Shown here piece after piece: positions 46,142 through 54,266 of a stretch of DNA of 62,292 nt (position 1 is its first letter; the number at the start of each line of letters is the position of its first letter). The position numbers and the translations under genes are program-made. Source of the stretch: Acetatifactor sp. (GTDB lineage: Bacteria > Bacillota > Clostridia > Lachnospirales > Lachnospiraceae); the NCBI GenBank assembly GCA_024693365.1, contig JAILLF010000029.1:1-62292 (forward strand), read 5' to 3'. The notes beneath the pieces are model-generated. The model was given only the letters and a program-made list of their open reading frames with translations. It had not been told where the DNA came from and did no database searches.

Positions 46142-47506
46142 ATGATAAATATGTATGAGGTCGTGGAGACCAATAACATGATCGAGAAGGAAAATCTTGA
46201 CGTGAGAACCATCACGCTGGGCATTTCCCTTTTGGATTGCATTGACAGTGACTTAAAGATTCTAAATGAAAAGATCTATCAAAAGATTTATGACGCGGCC
46301 AAGGATCTGGTGAAGACGGGAGAGGAGATTTCCAAGGAGTTTGGGATTCCCATCGTAAATAAGCGTATTTCCGTGACGCCCATCGCATTGATCGGCGGCG
46401 CCGCATGTAAGACGATCGAGGATTTTGCAAGCATCGCGCAGACGCTTGACAAGGTGGCAAAGGAGGTTGGCGTAAATTTTATCGGCGGTTATTCGGCGCT
46501 TGTGAGCAAGGGCATGACTGCTGCCGATGAGCTTCTCATCCGTTCCATTCCGTTGGCACTGTCCACGACGGAGCGGGTCTGCAGTTCCGTGAATCTTGGA
46601 AGCACTCGCACCGGCATCAATATGGATGCGGTAAAGCTGATGGGCGAGATGGTGAAGAAGACTGCGGAATTTACGAAAGAACAGGATTCCCTTGGATGTG
46701 CAAAGCTTGTGGTGTTCTGCAACGCGCCGGATGACAATCCTTTCATGGCTGGCGCATTCCACGGCGTGACGGAAGCGGACAAGATTATCAACGTTGGCGT
46801 TTCCGGTCCCGGCGTTGTAAAGACGGCTTTGGAAAAGGTTCGCGGAGAGAATTTTGAAGTGCTTTGTGAGACGATCAAGAAGACGGCGTTTAAGGTGACG
46901 CGCGTTGGTCAGCTGGTGGCGCAGGAGGCATCGAAGATGCTAGGCGTTCCCTTTGGCATCGTGGATCTGTCCCTGGCACCCACGCCTGCGGTTGGCGACA
47001 GCGTGGCTGACATTCTGTGCGAGATAGGTTTGGAATATGCAGGCGCGCCCGGAACGACGGCCGCGCTGGCATTGTTAAATGATCAGGTGAAGAAGGGCGG
47101 CGTGATGGCATCCTCCTATGTGGGCGGCCTGTCCGGCGCATTCATTCCGGTCAGCGAGGATCAAGGAATGATCGATGCAGTAACGGCCGGTGCACTGACG
47201 CTGGAAAAGCTCGAGGCCATGACCTGCGTATGTTCCGTGGGCCTTGACATGATCGCCATTCCCGGCGACACGAAGGCAACGACAATCTCCGGCATTATTG
47301 CGGACGAGATGGCCATCGGCATGGTAAACCAGAAGACGACGGCAGTCCGCGTCATCCCCGTGATTGGCAAGGGCGTGGGAGAGCAGGTGGAATTTGGCGG
47401 ACTTCTCGGCTATGCGCCGATCATGCCGGTCAACCAATTCTCCTGTGATGCATTTGTAAACCGCGGCGGAAGAATTCCCGCACCGATCCACAGCTTCAAG
47501 AACTAA
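46142..47506 (+). CDS. PFL/DUF711 family protein (UPF0210)
   Basis: 454 residues, normal length for the family. Recognisable segments are [17 protein letters not shown] near the start, [32 protein letters not shown], and the glycine-rich end ending [13 protein letters not shown]. The fold is related to glycyl-radical enzymes of the pyruvate formate-lyase type but no glycyl-radical motif is seen. Biochemical function is unknown; it is regularly coupled to the ACT protein upstream. ATG 46142 and ATG 46151 are both possible. The frame stays open past its TAA into a second copy of its C-terminal peptide (see findings). Confidence 0.9.
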   Translation: MINMYEVVETNNMIEKENLDVRTITLGISLLDCIDSDLKILNEKIYQKIYDAAKDLVKTGEEISKEFGIPIVNKRISVTPIALIGGAACKTIEDFASIAQTLDKVAKEVGVNFIGGYSALVSKGMTAADELLIRSIPLALSTTERVCSSVNLGSTRTGINMDAVKLMGEMVKKTAEFTKEQDSLGCAKLVVFCNAPDDNPFMAGAFHGVTEADKIINVGVSGPGVVKTALEKVRGENFEVLCETIKKTAFKVTRVGQLVAQEASKMLGVPFGIVDLSLAPTPAVGDSVADILCEIGLEYAGAPGTTAALALLNDQVKKGGVMASSYVGGLSGAFIPVSEDQGMIDAVTAGALTLEKLEAMTCVCSVGLDMIAIPGDTKATTISGIIADEMAIGMVNQKTTAVRVIPVIGKGVGEQVEFGGLLGYAPIMPVNQFSCDAFVNRGGRIPAPIHSFKN

Positions 47507-47569
47507 CGTGTTGGGATTGCGAACGTGACAGGGGACGTGTTAGCCCCGATCCACAGCTTCAAAAACTAA
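47483..47569 (+). repeat. Duplicated 3' end of the PFL gene, in frame
   Basis: Bases 47483-47506 and 47546-47569 are copies of 24 bases with one mismatch, both ending in TAA and both encoding PIHSFKN-stop. They are 63 bases apart, exactly 21 codons, and the frame between them is open. Confidence 0.9.
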
Positions 47570-47578
47570 GAAATAATT

Positions 47579-47613
47579 ACGGGGACGCGTCAGTTGACAC
47601 ATCCCCGTGTTTT
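47579..47613. terminator. Bidirectional terminator between convergent genes
   Basis: ACGGGG (47579-47584) pairs with CCCCGT (47603-47608), with an inner GTCA/TGAC stem (47589-47592 with 47595-47598). T-rich sequence follows on the + strand and A/T-rich sequence on the other side. It lies between the convergent ends of the PFL gene and tmcAL. Confidence 0.7.
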
Positions 47614-47615
47614 AA

Positions 47616-48854
47616 TTAATCCAGAATAACGAGAGGAATTTGACGCTCGTCACGTACTTTTCGGCCGGCCTTTTCGGCGGCGATACATTCATAAATGCTT
47701 CCGCGGCGAAGGTCGCGGCATAACAGTTCATAGGCGCCGGTGGAGAGATCTTCCCCGGCGTCTGCCAATTTCGTGAGAAGGGGGATGGAGCTCTTTTTCT
47801 TGATTTCCGCAAGAAGAGGCGAGGCATTTCTCCGGAATCCCAGCACGCGGGCATATGGAATCAGGCCGTCTTCGCCAAATTCCAAAAGCTCGCTCTTTTT
47901 CTCATTTAGCAAAATGTGTAAAAGGCATCTGCTGATGCGGGCATAGGTCATGTTCTTGGTCTTTAGCAGGTTGCAGAAGGAAGCATAGTTTTCATAGTCT
48001 TTCAGGCAATTGCGGATTCTGTCGGAGAGTTCAGTCGTTACGTCCGCGTAGCTGTCAAAGCCTTCCGCCTGCTCCATGAGGAGCTTGTAAAGCAACATGT
48101 GAGAGAAGTCCCCTAAGGTGACGATGGGAACCTCCTGCAGGCTTTCCCGGAGTGTCTGATAGGATTTTTTCGGCATCTGTGACGAGATTGCCGACAGATC
48201 CGTGCCGGCGAGAAGTGCTTCCCGAATGGCCAAGGCAGAACAAAAGTCGACGCCAAACATCCTGTCGTGATAGTTTGCGCCAGCCCGCTTAATCGTATGT
48301 ACCTTTATGGGGCTTTTGAGCTTTAACAGGGCTTTGCAATACTCAATCCCCAGGATGTTGTTGGGAGAGGCCAGAACGGCCTCGTGACGGGCAAGCTGTG
48401 GCGCGTAATCCATCAGGGCGCGGTTCCTTGCAATGGGATAGGAGTGACCGGCGGCGAGGGCGCTCTTTAGGTCGCGCACGAAGTCAACTGGTTCTTCAAG
48501 AAGGATCTGGGCAAAGCTGTCCAGGATGGCGGCATCCCCGCATTCACTTCCAAAGCATAGGTAGTCCACGACGCCAAGCTGATGCAGGATGGACACGCCG
48601 CCGCTTGCAAAGTATTCCGCACTCGCGGCGCTGTGGGAGATCGGCAGTTCGATCACCAGGTCCGCACCGTTTTGCAGCGCCATTTTTGCGCGCGTAAATT
48701 TGTCCAGGATGGCGGGTTCTCCGCGCTGGGTGAAATTGCTGCTTAAAACGACAATGACGTAATCAGCGTTCGTGGCTTCGCGGCACTGATCAAGCTGATA
48801 TTTGTGTCCATTGTGAAAGGGATTGTATTCTGCGATGATACCGTTAACGACCAT
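47616..48854 (-). CDS. tmcAL: tRNA(Met) cytidine acetate ligase TmcAL (YlbM family)
   Basis: 412 residues. It makes N4-acetylcytidine at the wobble base of elongator tRNA-Met using acetate and ATP. The nucleotidylyl-transferase motif is at the start (VNGIIAEYNPFHNGHKYQLD with the HxGH signature) and SSNFTQRGEPAILDKFTRA follows. The C-terminal part is helical. It is the only protein gene on the minus strand in the window. On that strand GAGGAGGG lies just before the ATG. Acetate as its substrate is interesting beside pta-ackA, which it faces divergently. Confidence 0.93.
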   Translation of the reverse strand: MVVNGIIAEYNPFHNGHKYQLDQCREATNADYVIVVLSSNFTQRGEPAILDKFTRAKMALQNGADLVIELPISHSAASAEYFASGGVSILHQLGVVDYLCFGSECGDAAILDSFAQILLEEPVDFVRDLKSALAAGHSYPIARNRALMDYAPQLARHEAVLASPNNILGIEYCKALLKLKSPIKVHTIKRAGANYHDRMFGVDFCSALAIREALLAGTDLSAISSQMPKKSYQTLRESLQEVPIVTLGDFSHMLLYKLLMEQAEGFDSYADVTTELSDRIRNCLKDYENYASFCNLLKTKNMTYARISRCLLHILLNEKKSELLEFGEDGLIPYARVLGFRRNASPLLAEIKKKSSIPLLTKLADAGEDLSTGAYELLCRDLRRGSIYECIAAEKAGRKVRDERQIPLVILD

Positions 48855-48970
48855 GAAACCCTCCTCATGAGTTCAAAAAAAGATCCTGATGGTATTAAAA
48901 AAGCGTAAAAGAACGTGAAAAAAATAACGGCACGTTCAAAAAAAGGTACAAGAAAACCGCCTGTTTTGGC

Positions 48971-48999
48971 TTGTTTTGCAAAAGTATCTTTAGTATAAT
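48971..48999 (+). promoter_or_regulatory. Promoter of pta
   Basis: TTGTTT at 48971-48976, a 17-base spacer and TATAAT at 48994-48999. It lies in the 189-base gap between the divergent tmcAL and pta, with the start codon 44 bases downstream. Confidence 0.7.
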
Positions 49000-49043
49000 A
49001 TACATTAGGTTTTTTGTTAAGTATTTTTTGAAAGGAGCAAGAC

Positions 49044-50045
49044 ATGTCATACATTGATAAGATCAAGGAACGCGCGAAATTAGACAAGAAGACGATTGTT
49101 TTGCCGGAATCAAACGACAAGAGAACGCTGATCGCGGCAGCAAAGATCATGGAAGAAGGCATCGCCGACATCATCATGATCGGCAGTGAAGAAAAGATCA
49201 TGGACGGCGCAGGCTGGCTGGAAGTGGATCTCTCCGGCGTGAAGGTAGTGGATCCCACAAAGTGCGCGAAGTTTGATTATTACGTGAATCTTCTCTATGA
49301 AACGAGAAAAGCTAAGGGAATGACGCCCGAGAAGGCCAGGGAAATCCTTTCGAAGGATTATCTGACCTTTGGCATTGTCATGGTGAAGGCGAATGACGCG
49401 GATGGCATGGTTGCCGGCGCCTGTCATTCCACGGCGGACACGCTTCGTCCCGCACTGCAGATCTTAAAGACGGCTCCGGGCGTGAAGCTTGTCAGCGCAT
49501 TTTTTGTGATGGACACACAGTTTAAGGAGCAGGGTGAAAATGGCACCTTTATCTTTGCGGATTGCGGCCTGAATCAGGATCCCAGTGCAGAGGAACTCGC
49601 TGCCATTGCTGACAGTTCGGCAAGGAGCTTCCGACTTCTCGTTGGACCGAGACCCGTGATCGCAATGCTGAGCCATTCCACGAAGGGAAGTGCAAAGCAT
49701 GCGCTGGTAGACAAGGTGGTTGAGGCTACGCAGATTGCCCATGAACAGTATCCGCAGCTGTTGCTCGACGGCGAACTTCAGCTCGATGCCGCGCTGGTTC
49801 CCAGCGTTGCAAAGTCTAAGGCACCTGGTTCTTCCATCGGCGGAAAGGCAAACGTGCTGATCTTCCCGAATTTGGATGCAGGAAACATTGGATATAAGCT
49901 GGTACAGAGGCTCGGCGGCGCGGAAGCTTACGGACCGATGCTGCAGGGCATTGCAAAGCCCGTCAACGATCTTTCCAGAGGATGCTCGTGGCAGGACATC
50001 GTGGGCGTTGTGGCGCTGACGGCCGTGCAGGCGCAGGTGCTGTAG
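49044..50045 (+). CDS. pta: Phosphate acetyltransferase
   Basis: 333 residues, the short (class I) form without the N-terminal regulatory domain. It turns acetyl-CoA and phosphate into acetyl phosphate and CoA. Conserved segments include IVLPESNDKRTLIAA, VAGACHSTADTLRPALQ, IAMLSHSTKGSAKH, and the C-terminal FPNLDAGNIGYKLVQRLGGAEAYGPMLQG. GAAAGGAG precedes the ATG. It is followed after 105 bases by ackA, giving the usual acetate-forming ATP-generating pair of fermenters. Confidence 0.97.
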   Translation: MSYIDKIKERAKLDKKTIVLPESNDKRTLIAAAKIMEEGIADIIMIGSEEKIMDGAGWLEVDLSGVKVVDPTKCAKFDYYVNLLYETRKAKGMTPEKAREILSKDYLTFGIVMVKANDADGMVAGACHSTADTLRPALQILKTAPGVKLVSAFFVMDTQFKEQGENGTFIFADCGLNQDPSAEELAAIADSSARSFRLLVGPRPVIAMLSHSTKGSAKHALVDKVVEATQIAHEQYPQLLLDGELQLDAALVPSVAKSKAPGSSIGGKANVLIFPNLDAGNIGYKLVQRLGGAEAYGPMLQGIAKPVNDLSRGCSWQDIVGVVALTAVQAQVL

Positions 50046-50150
50046 ATTAGTTTTTACTCTTGGGTCGAGGTTACTAAAGGTTATGCTTTCAGTACCCGTA
50101 CTTACAAAAAAGAGATTTGAAATGACAAAAACATACATGGGAGAAGAGAA

Positions 50151-51347
50151 ATGAACGTTTTAGTAATTAACTGCGGCAGTTCGTCGCTTAAGTTTCAGTT
50201 GATCAATTCTGACAGCGAGCAGTGTATCGCCAAGGGTTTGTGTGAGAGGATCGGAATTGACGGAAGTCAGATTACTTATACGCCTGCCGGCGGGGAGAAG
50301 GAAAAGAAGGAGACGCCGATGCCTGATCACACCGAGGCGATCAGGCTTGTGCTGGAGGCACTGACCAATCCCAAGACCGGCGTCGTAAAGAGTCTTGACG
50401 AGATTGACGCGGTTGGTCACAGAATCGTACACGGCGGCGAAAAGTTCGCGGAATCCACCATCATTGATGACGAGGTGATGAAGGCCATTGAGGAGTGCAA
50501 TGAGCTTGCTCCACTGCATAATCCCGCGAACCTCATTGGAATCAATGCCTGCAAGAAGCTGATGCCGAACACGCCCATGGTTGCCGTGTTTGACACGTCC
50601 TTCCACCAGACCATGCCGGAGGAGGCTTTCATGTATGGCCTTCCCTATGAGTATTACAAGAAGTATAAGGTTCGCCGCTATGGCTTCCACGGCACCAGCC
50701 ATTCTTACGTTTCCAAGCGTGCTGCTGAGATTCTTGGCGTTCCTTACGACAGCTTAAAGATCATTGTATGTCACCTTGGCAACGGCGCCAGCATTTCCGC
50801 GGTAAAGAACGGCAAGTGCGTTGACACGTCCATGGGCCTTACCCCGCTGGAGGGCTTGATCATGGGTACCAGAAGCGGTGACATTGATCCCGCAATCATG
50901 GAGTACGTGGCAAAGAAGGAGAACCTGGACCTGAAGGCGTTGATGAACGTGCTGAACAAGAAATCCGGCGTTCTTGGCCTTTCCGGAGGAATCTCCTCCG
51001 ACTTCCGTGACATTGAAGCGGGATATGACAAGGGAGATGAAAATTGCATCCGCGCGATGAAGACCTATTGCTATCACGTTGCAAAGTACGTGGGATCCTA
51101 TGCGGCTGCAATGAACGGCGTTGACGTGATCGCATTTACGGCGGGCGTTGGCGAGAACGGTCCCCTGGTAAGAAGACTGGTGTGCGAGTACTTTGGATTC
51201 CTCGGCGTGAAGCTGGATCCCGATGCAAACGCGAAGAGAGGCGAGGAGCTTGTGATCAGCACGCCTGACAGCAAGGTGAAGGTCATGATGATCCCGACTA
51301 ATGAAGAGCTTGCCATCGCCAGAGAGACGGTGAGACTGGTTAAGTAA
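50151..51347 (+). CDS. ackA: Acetate kinase
   Basis: 398 residues, normal length. It makes ATP and acetate from acetyl phosphate. The phosphate-binding start [40 protein letters not shown] and [11 protein letters not shown] are present, and so is the catalytic Asp/Arg region ([10 protein letters not shown]). AGAAGAGA lies before the ATG. A small unassigned gap of 105 bases separates it from pta and contains no clear promoter, so the two are probably co-transcribed. Confidence 0.97.
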   Translation: MNVLVINCGSSSLKFQLINSDSEQCIAKGLCERIGIDGSQITYTPAGGEKEKKETPMPDHTEAIRLVLEALTNPKTGVVKSLDEIDAVGHRIVHGGEKFAESTIIDDEVMKAIEECNELAPLHNPANLIGINACKKLMPNTPMVAVFDTSFHQTMPEEAFMYGLPYEYYKKYKVRRYGFHGTSHSYVSKRAAEILGVPYDSLKIIVCHLGNGASISAVKNGKCVDTSMGLTPLEGLIMGTRSGDIDPAIMEYVAKKENLDLKALMNVLNKKSGVLGLSGGISSDFRDIEAGYDKGDENCIRAMKTYCYHVAKYVGSYAAAMNGVDVIAFTAGVGENGPLVRRLVCEYFGFLGVKLDPDANAKRGEELVISTPDSKVKVMMIPTNEELAIARETVRLVK

Positions 51348-51355
51348 AAAATTAG

Positions 51356-51384
51356 TTGACAAAAAAGAAAATTTTATGTATACT
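51356..51384 (+). promoter_or_regulatory. Promoter of the yceD-rpmF unit
   Basis: Consensus TTGACA at 51356-51361, a 17-base spacer and TATACT at 51379-51384. The yceD start codon is 27 bases downstream, so the leader is short. Confidence 0.85.
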
Positions 51385-51410
51385 AAGCAAGTGCGTAAAA
51401 AGGAGTTGCC

Positions 51411-51938
51411 ATGTTAATAAATCTCTCCGATGTATTTAAGGAACGGGAAAAGGTCTTGAATGAGACCGTGGCAGTGGAACTTGAAAATTTCCAGAGCATG
51501 GGTACAAAGTATCCGCTTTGCGAAAAGAGCGATGTACGCTGGACGTTCACCAATATAGAACCCGGAAGGGTGAAGGTTGAGGGCAACGCGAAGCTGGTAT
51601 TTACCGCTCCCTGTGACAGGTGCTTAAAGGACGTGAAGGTTGAGCTTACGCTTACGCCAGAGCGTTACGTGGTACCGCCGGAAACCTTGGATCCGGAAGA
51701 TGAGGAGGTTGACGACCTGAGCTTTATGGAGGGTTACAACCTGAATACGGAAACTCTTTTGTACAATGAAATCATGGAAAACTGGCCAGCAAAGATTCTC
51801 TGCAGGGAAGACTGCAAGGGCTTATGCCTCGTATGCGGCAGGAATCTCAACGAGGGGGAATGCGGATGCGATCGATTCGTACCGGACCCGCGCTTGGCAG
51901 GAATACAAGATCTTTTCAAAGCGTGTAAGGAGGTGTAA
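51411..51938 (+). CDS. yceD: YceD/DUF177 protein
   Basis: 175 residues. The family, found just before rpmF in most bacteria, is thought to help 23S rRNA accumulation. Visible features are the LVFTAPCDRCLKDVKVELTL segment with a CxxC and a C-terminal zinc-like cluster LCREDCKGLCLVCGRNLNEGECGC. GGAG lies before the ATG. It ends three bases before rpmF, so translation is coupled. Confidence 0.85.
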   Translation: MLINLSDVFKEREKVLNETVAVELENFQSMGTKYPLCEKSDVRWTFTNIEPGRVKVEGNAKLVFTAPCDRCLKDVKVELTLTPERYVVPPETLDPEDEEVDDLSFMEGYNLNTETLLYNEIMENWPAKILCREDCKGLCLVCGRNLNEGECGCDRFVPDPRLAGIQDLFKACKEV

Positions 51939-51941
51939 ATC

Positions 51942-52124
51942 ATGTCGATCTGTCCCAAGAATAAGTCTTCTAAATCTAGAAGAGACAAGAGAAGAGCAAA
52001 TTGGAAAATGACTGCTCCTACTCTCGTAAAGTGCAGCAAGTGTGGTTCCCTGATGGTTCCCCACAGAGTATGCAAGAACTGCGGTTCTTACAACAAGAAG
52101 CAGGTTGTTTCCGTAGAGGATTAA
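51942..52124 (+). CDS. rpmF: 50S ribosomal protein L32
   Basis: 60 residues, normal length. The start CPKNKSSKSRRDKRRANWKM and the zinc-ribbon (CSKCGS and CKNCGS, two CxxC pairs) mark the zinc-binding form of L32. GGAGGTG precedes the ATG. A terminator with a GAAA loop follows. Confidence 0.98.
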   Translation: MSICPKNKSSKSRRDKRRANWKMTAPTLVKCSKCGSLMVPHRVCKNCGSYNKKQVVSVED

Positions 52125-52147
52125 TCTGAAGAAGAGTATGAATTGAC

Positions 52148-52187
52148 AAGAGCTTTTTCCGAAAGGAGAAAGCTCTTATTGATTTTT
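52148..52187 (+). terminator. Terminator after rpmF, overlapping the plsX promoter
   Basis: AAGAGCTTTTTCC (52148-52160) pairs with GGAGAAAGCTCTT (52165-52177) around a GAAA tetraloop; the T-rich tail runs to 52187. The tail also supplies the -35 box of the plsX promoter. Confidence 0.8.
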
Positions 52188-52207
52188 TGCGCTTTTTTTA
52201 GTATAAT
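52179..52207 (+). promoter_or_regulatory. Promoter of plsX
   Basis: TTGATT at 52179-52184, 17-base spacer and TATAAT at 52202-52207. It provides an independent start for the lipid/segregation genes. No recognisable FapR-type operator was seen around it. Confidence 0.75.
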
Positions 52208-52254
52208 AAGATGCAATTTTGTATTTAGTTTAGGGGAAGTTGGGGAGGCAGAAC

Positions 52255-53289
52255 ATGGCAGAGATGGTCAACGTGGCAGTAGACGCAATGGGCGGAGACA
52301 ATGCGCCCGCAGAATTGGTGAAAGGCGCCGTAGAGGCAGTAAATGAAGACAATCGCATCAAGGTTTTTTTGGTTGGACGCCAGGAGGAAGTGAATGAGGA
52401 GCTTGCCAAGTATACTTATGATCCCGCTCGCGTTGAAGTGGTTCATGCATCTGAGGTGATCGAGACGGCAGAACCTCCCGTGGTGGCCATTCGCACCAAG
52501 AAGGATTCTTCTCTGGTAAAGTGCATGAAAATGGTGCGGGAAGGCACCTGTGACGGCATGGTGACTGCCGGCAGCACGGGTGCAACCCTGGTTGGAGGAC
52601 AACTTCTCGTTGGACGCATCAAGGGTGTGGACCGCGCGCCGCTTGCACCGCTGATTCCGACGGAGAAAGGCGTGAGCCTTTTGATCGACTGTGGGGCAAG
52701 CGTGGACGCAAAGCCGTCAAACTTAGTTCAGTTTGCACTGATTGGAAGCATCTACATGGAAAGCGTTATGGGCGTTCAGAATCCCACCGTTGGCATTCTG
52801 AACATTGGCGCGGAGGAAGAAAAGGGAAATGCGTTGGTAAAGGAGACGTTCCCTCTCCTCAAGGAATTAAAGGAAATCAACTTTATTGGAAGCGTGGAGG
52901 CGCGTGACGTGCCGGCTGGAGTGGCAGACGTGATCGTCTGTGAGGCATTCGCGGGTAACGTGCTTTTGAAAACCTATGAAGGTGTCGGCATGACCATGCT
53001 GAAATTGATCAAGAAGGGTTTGATGAGCAATTTAAAGAGCAAGATTGGCGCCTTAATGATCAAGCCGACGCTTAAGAAAACGCTCAAGGGATTTAACGTG
53101 GAAGAATACGGCGGTGCGCCGCTTCTGGGATTAAACGGCCTGGTTGTTAAGACCCATGGAAGCAGTAAGACGATTGAGATCAAGAACTCCGTTTTACAAT
53201 GCATTGCCTTCAAAGAGCAGAAGATTAATGAGAAAATCAAAGAAAATATGAGTAATAACGGAAAAGAAAAGATTTTGCCGGAGGGTTAA
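52255..53289 (+). CDS. plsX: Phosphate acyltransferase PlsX
   Basis: 344 residues. It makes acyl-phosphate from acyl-ACP to start phospholipid synthesis. NVAVDAMGGDNAPAELVKGAVEA at the start, VTAGSTGATLVGG, and the C-terminal EYGGAPLLGLNGLVVKTHGSS segment are typical. GGGGAGG at 52242-52248 is 6 bases before the ATG at 52255. It is followed by acpP with a 9-base gap, linking acyl donor and carrier. Confidence 0.96.
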   Translation: MAEMVNVAVDAMGGDNAPAELVKGAVEAVNEDNRIKVFLVGRQEEVNEELAKYTYDPARVEVVHASEVIETAEPPVVAIRTKKDSSLVKCMKMVREGTCDGMVTAGSTGATLVGGQLLVGRIKGVDRAPLAPLIPTEKGVSLLIDCGASVDAKPSNLVQFALIGSIYMESVMGVQNPTVGILNIGAEEEKGNALVKETFPLLKELKEINFIGSVEARDVPAGVADVIVCEAFAGNVLLKTYEGVGMTMLKLIKKGLMSNLKSKIGALMIKPTLKKTLKGFNVEEYGGAPLLGLNGLVVKTHGSSKTIEIKNSVLQCIAFKEQKINEKIKENMSNNGKEKILPEG

Positions 53290-53298
53290 AGTGGCAAT

Positions 53299-53532
53299 AT
53301 GGAATATGAAAAGCTGGTTAGCCTGATCGCGAACGAACTGAACCTGAAACCGGAGAAGATCAAGCGGGAATCTAGACTGAAAGAGGATCTTGGAGCGGAT
53401 TCCCTTGACGTGTTTCAGATCATGATCAAGATTGAGGAAGAGTTACGGACAGAGGTGGATCCGGTAATGGCGGAGAAGCTTCGCACGGTGGATGACGTCT
53501 GGAGACTGGTTCAGATGCAGGTTCGCCAATAG
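53299..53532 (+). CDS. acpP: Acyl carrier protein
   Basis: 77 residues, normal length and acidic. The phosphopantetheine attachment site is the Ser in LGADSLDVFQ (about residue 36). It carries growing fatty acids and serves PlsX next to it. The fourth position after the Ser, Phe-Gln rather than Val-Glu-Leu, is a small departure from the usual DSLDxVE motif. A GGAGGG at the end of plsX lies about 13 bases before the ATG. Confidence 0.9.
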   Translation: MEYEKLVSLIANELNLKPEKIKRESRLKEDLGADSLDVFQIMIKIEEELRTEVDPVMAEKLRTVDDVWRLVQMQVRQ

Positions 53533-53555
53533 CCGCAGGGCTTGGAGGTATCGAC

Positions 53556-54266
53556 GTGAAGGAGTATACGACGGACAAATTAGAAGAGCGGATATCCTAT
53601 CATTTTCAGGATCGGGCACTGCTTTTGCAGGCACTCACGCACAGTTCTTTTGTGAATGAGCAAAAGAAAGAAAAGACGCAGGATTATGAACGCGTGGAAT
53701 TCCTTGGGGACGCAGTGTTGGAACTGGTATCAAGCGAATTTCTGTTCCAGAATTTTGGGAATCTGCCAGAGGGGGAACTGACGAAACGCAGGGCTTCCAT
53801 GGTGTGTGAGCCGTCGCTTGCCTTCTGCGCGAAAGACCTGGAGCTTGGAAAATTCATGCGCATGGGAAAGGGCGAGGAGAGCACGGGCGGAAGAACCCGC
53901 GAGAGCATCATAGCCGATGGCATGGAGGCGCTCATTGGAGCCATTTATCTTGACAGCGGCATGGAAGAAGCCAGGAAGTTTATTTACCGCTTTATCTTGA
54001 ACGATCTGGAAAACAAACAGCTTTTTTATGACAGTAAGAGTAACCTTCAGGAGGTCGTGCAGGCGAACTTCAAGGCAGATCTTTCCTATGAGCCCGCGGG
54101 TGAAATCGGCCCCGAGCATAATAAGTCCTTTACCTTCCGGGTGAAACTGGGAAATGAAATCCTCGGAGAGGGTACGGGCAGAACAAAAAAGGCGGCGGAG
54201 CAGCAGGCTGCTTATCAGGCGCTTCTGAAGTTGAGGGAAAAGGGATATGTATTTAAAAAGCATTGA
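53556..54266 (+). CDS. rnc: Ribonuclease III
   Basis: 236 residues from a GTG with TTGGAGG before it. It cuts double-stranded RNA, including rRNA precursors. The signature ERVEFLGDAVLEL (residues about 46-58) holds the catalytic acidic residues, and EALIGAIYLDSG gives the second set. The dsRNA-binding domain is at about 160-232 (NLQEVVQ...GRTKKAAEQQAAYQALLKL). It overlaps smc by 20 bases, in the conserved rnc-smc-ftsY order. Confidence 0.97.
   Translation: MKEYTTDKLEERISYHFQDRALLLQALTHSSFVNEQKKEKTQDYERVEFLGDAVLELVSSEFLFQNFGNLPEGELTKRRASMVCEPSLAFCAKDLELGKFMRMGKGEESTGGRTRESIIADGMEALIGAIYLDSGMEEARKFIYRFILNDLENKQLFYDSKSNLQEVVQANFKADLSYEPAGEIGPEHNKSFTFRVKLGNEILGEGTGRTKKAAEQQAAYQALLKLREKGYVFKKH

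Noticed and set aside
48912..48955. GAACGTG...CACGTTC inverted repeat between tmcAL and pta as a terminator or operator
   Set aside because: Seven-base arms with a 13-base spacer in an A-rich region and no other support.
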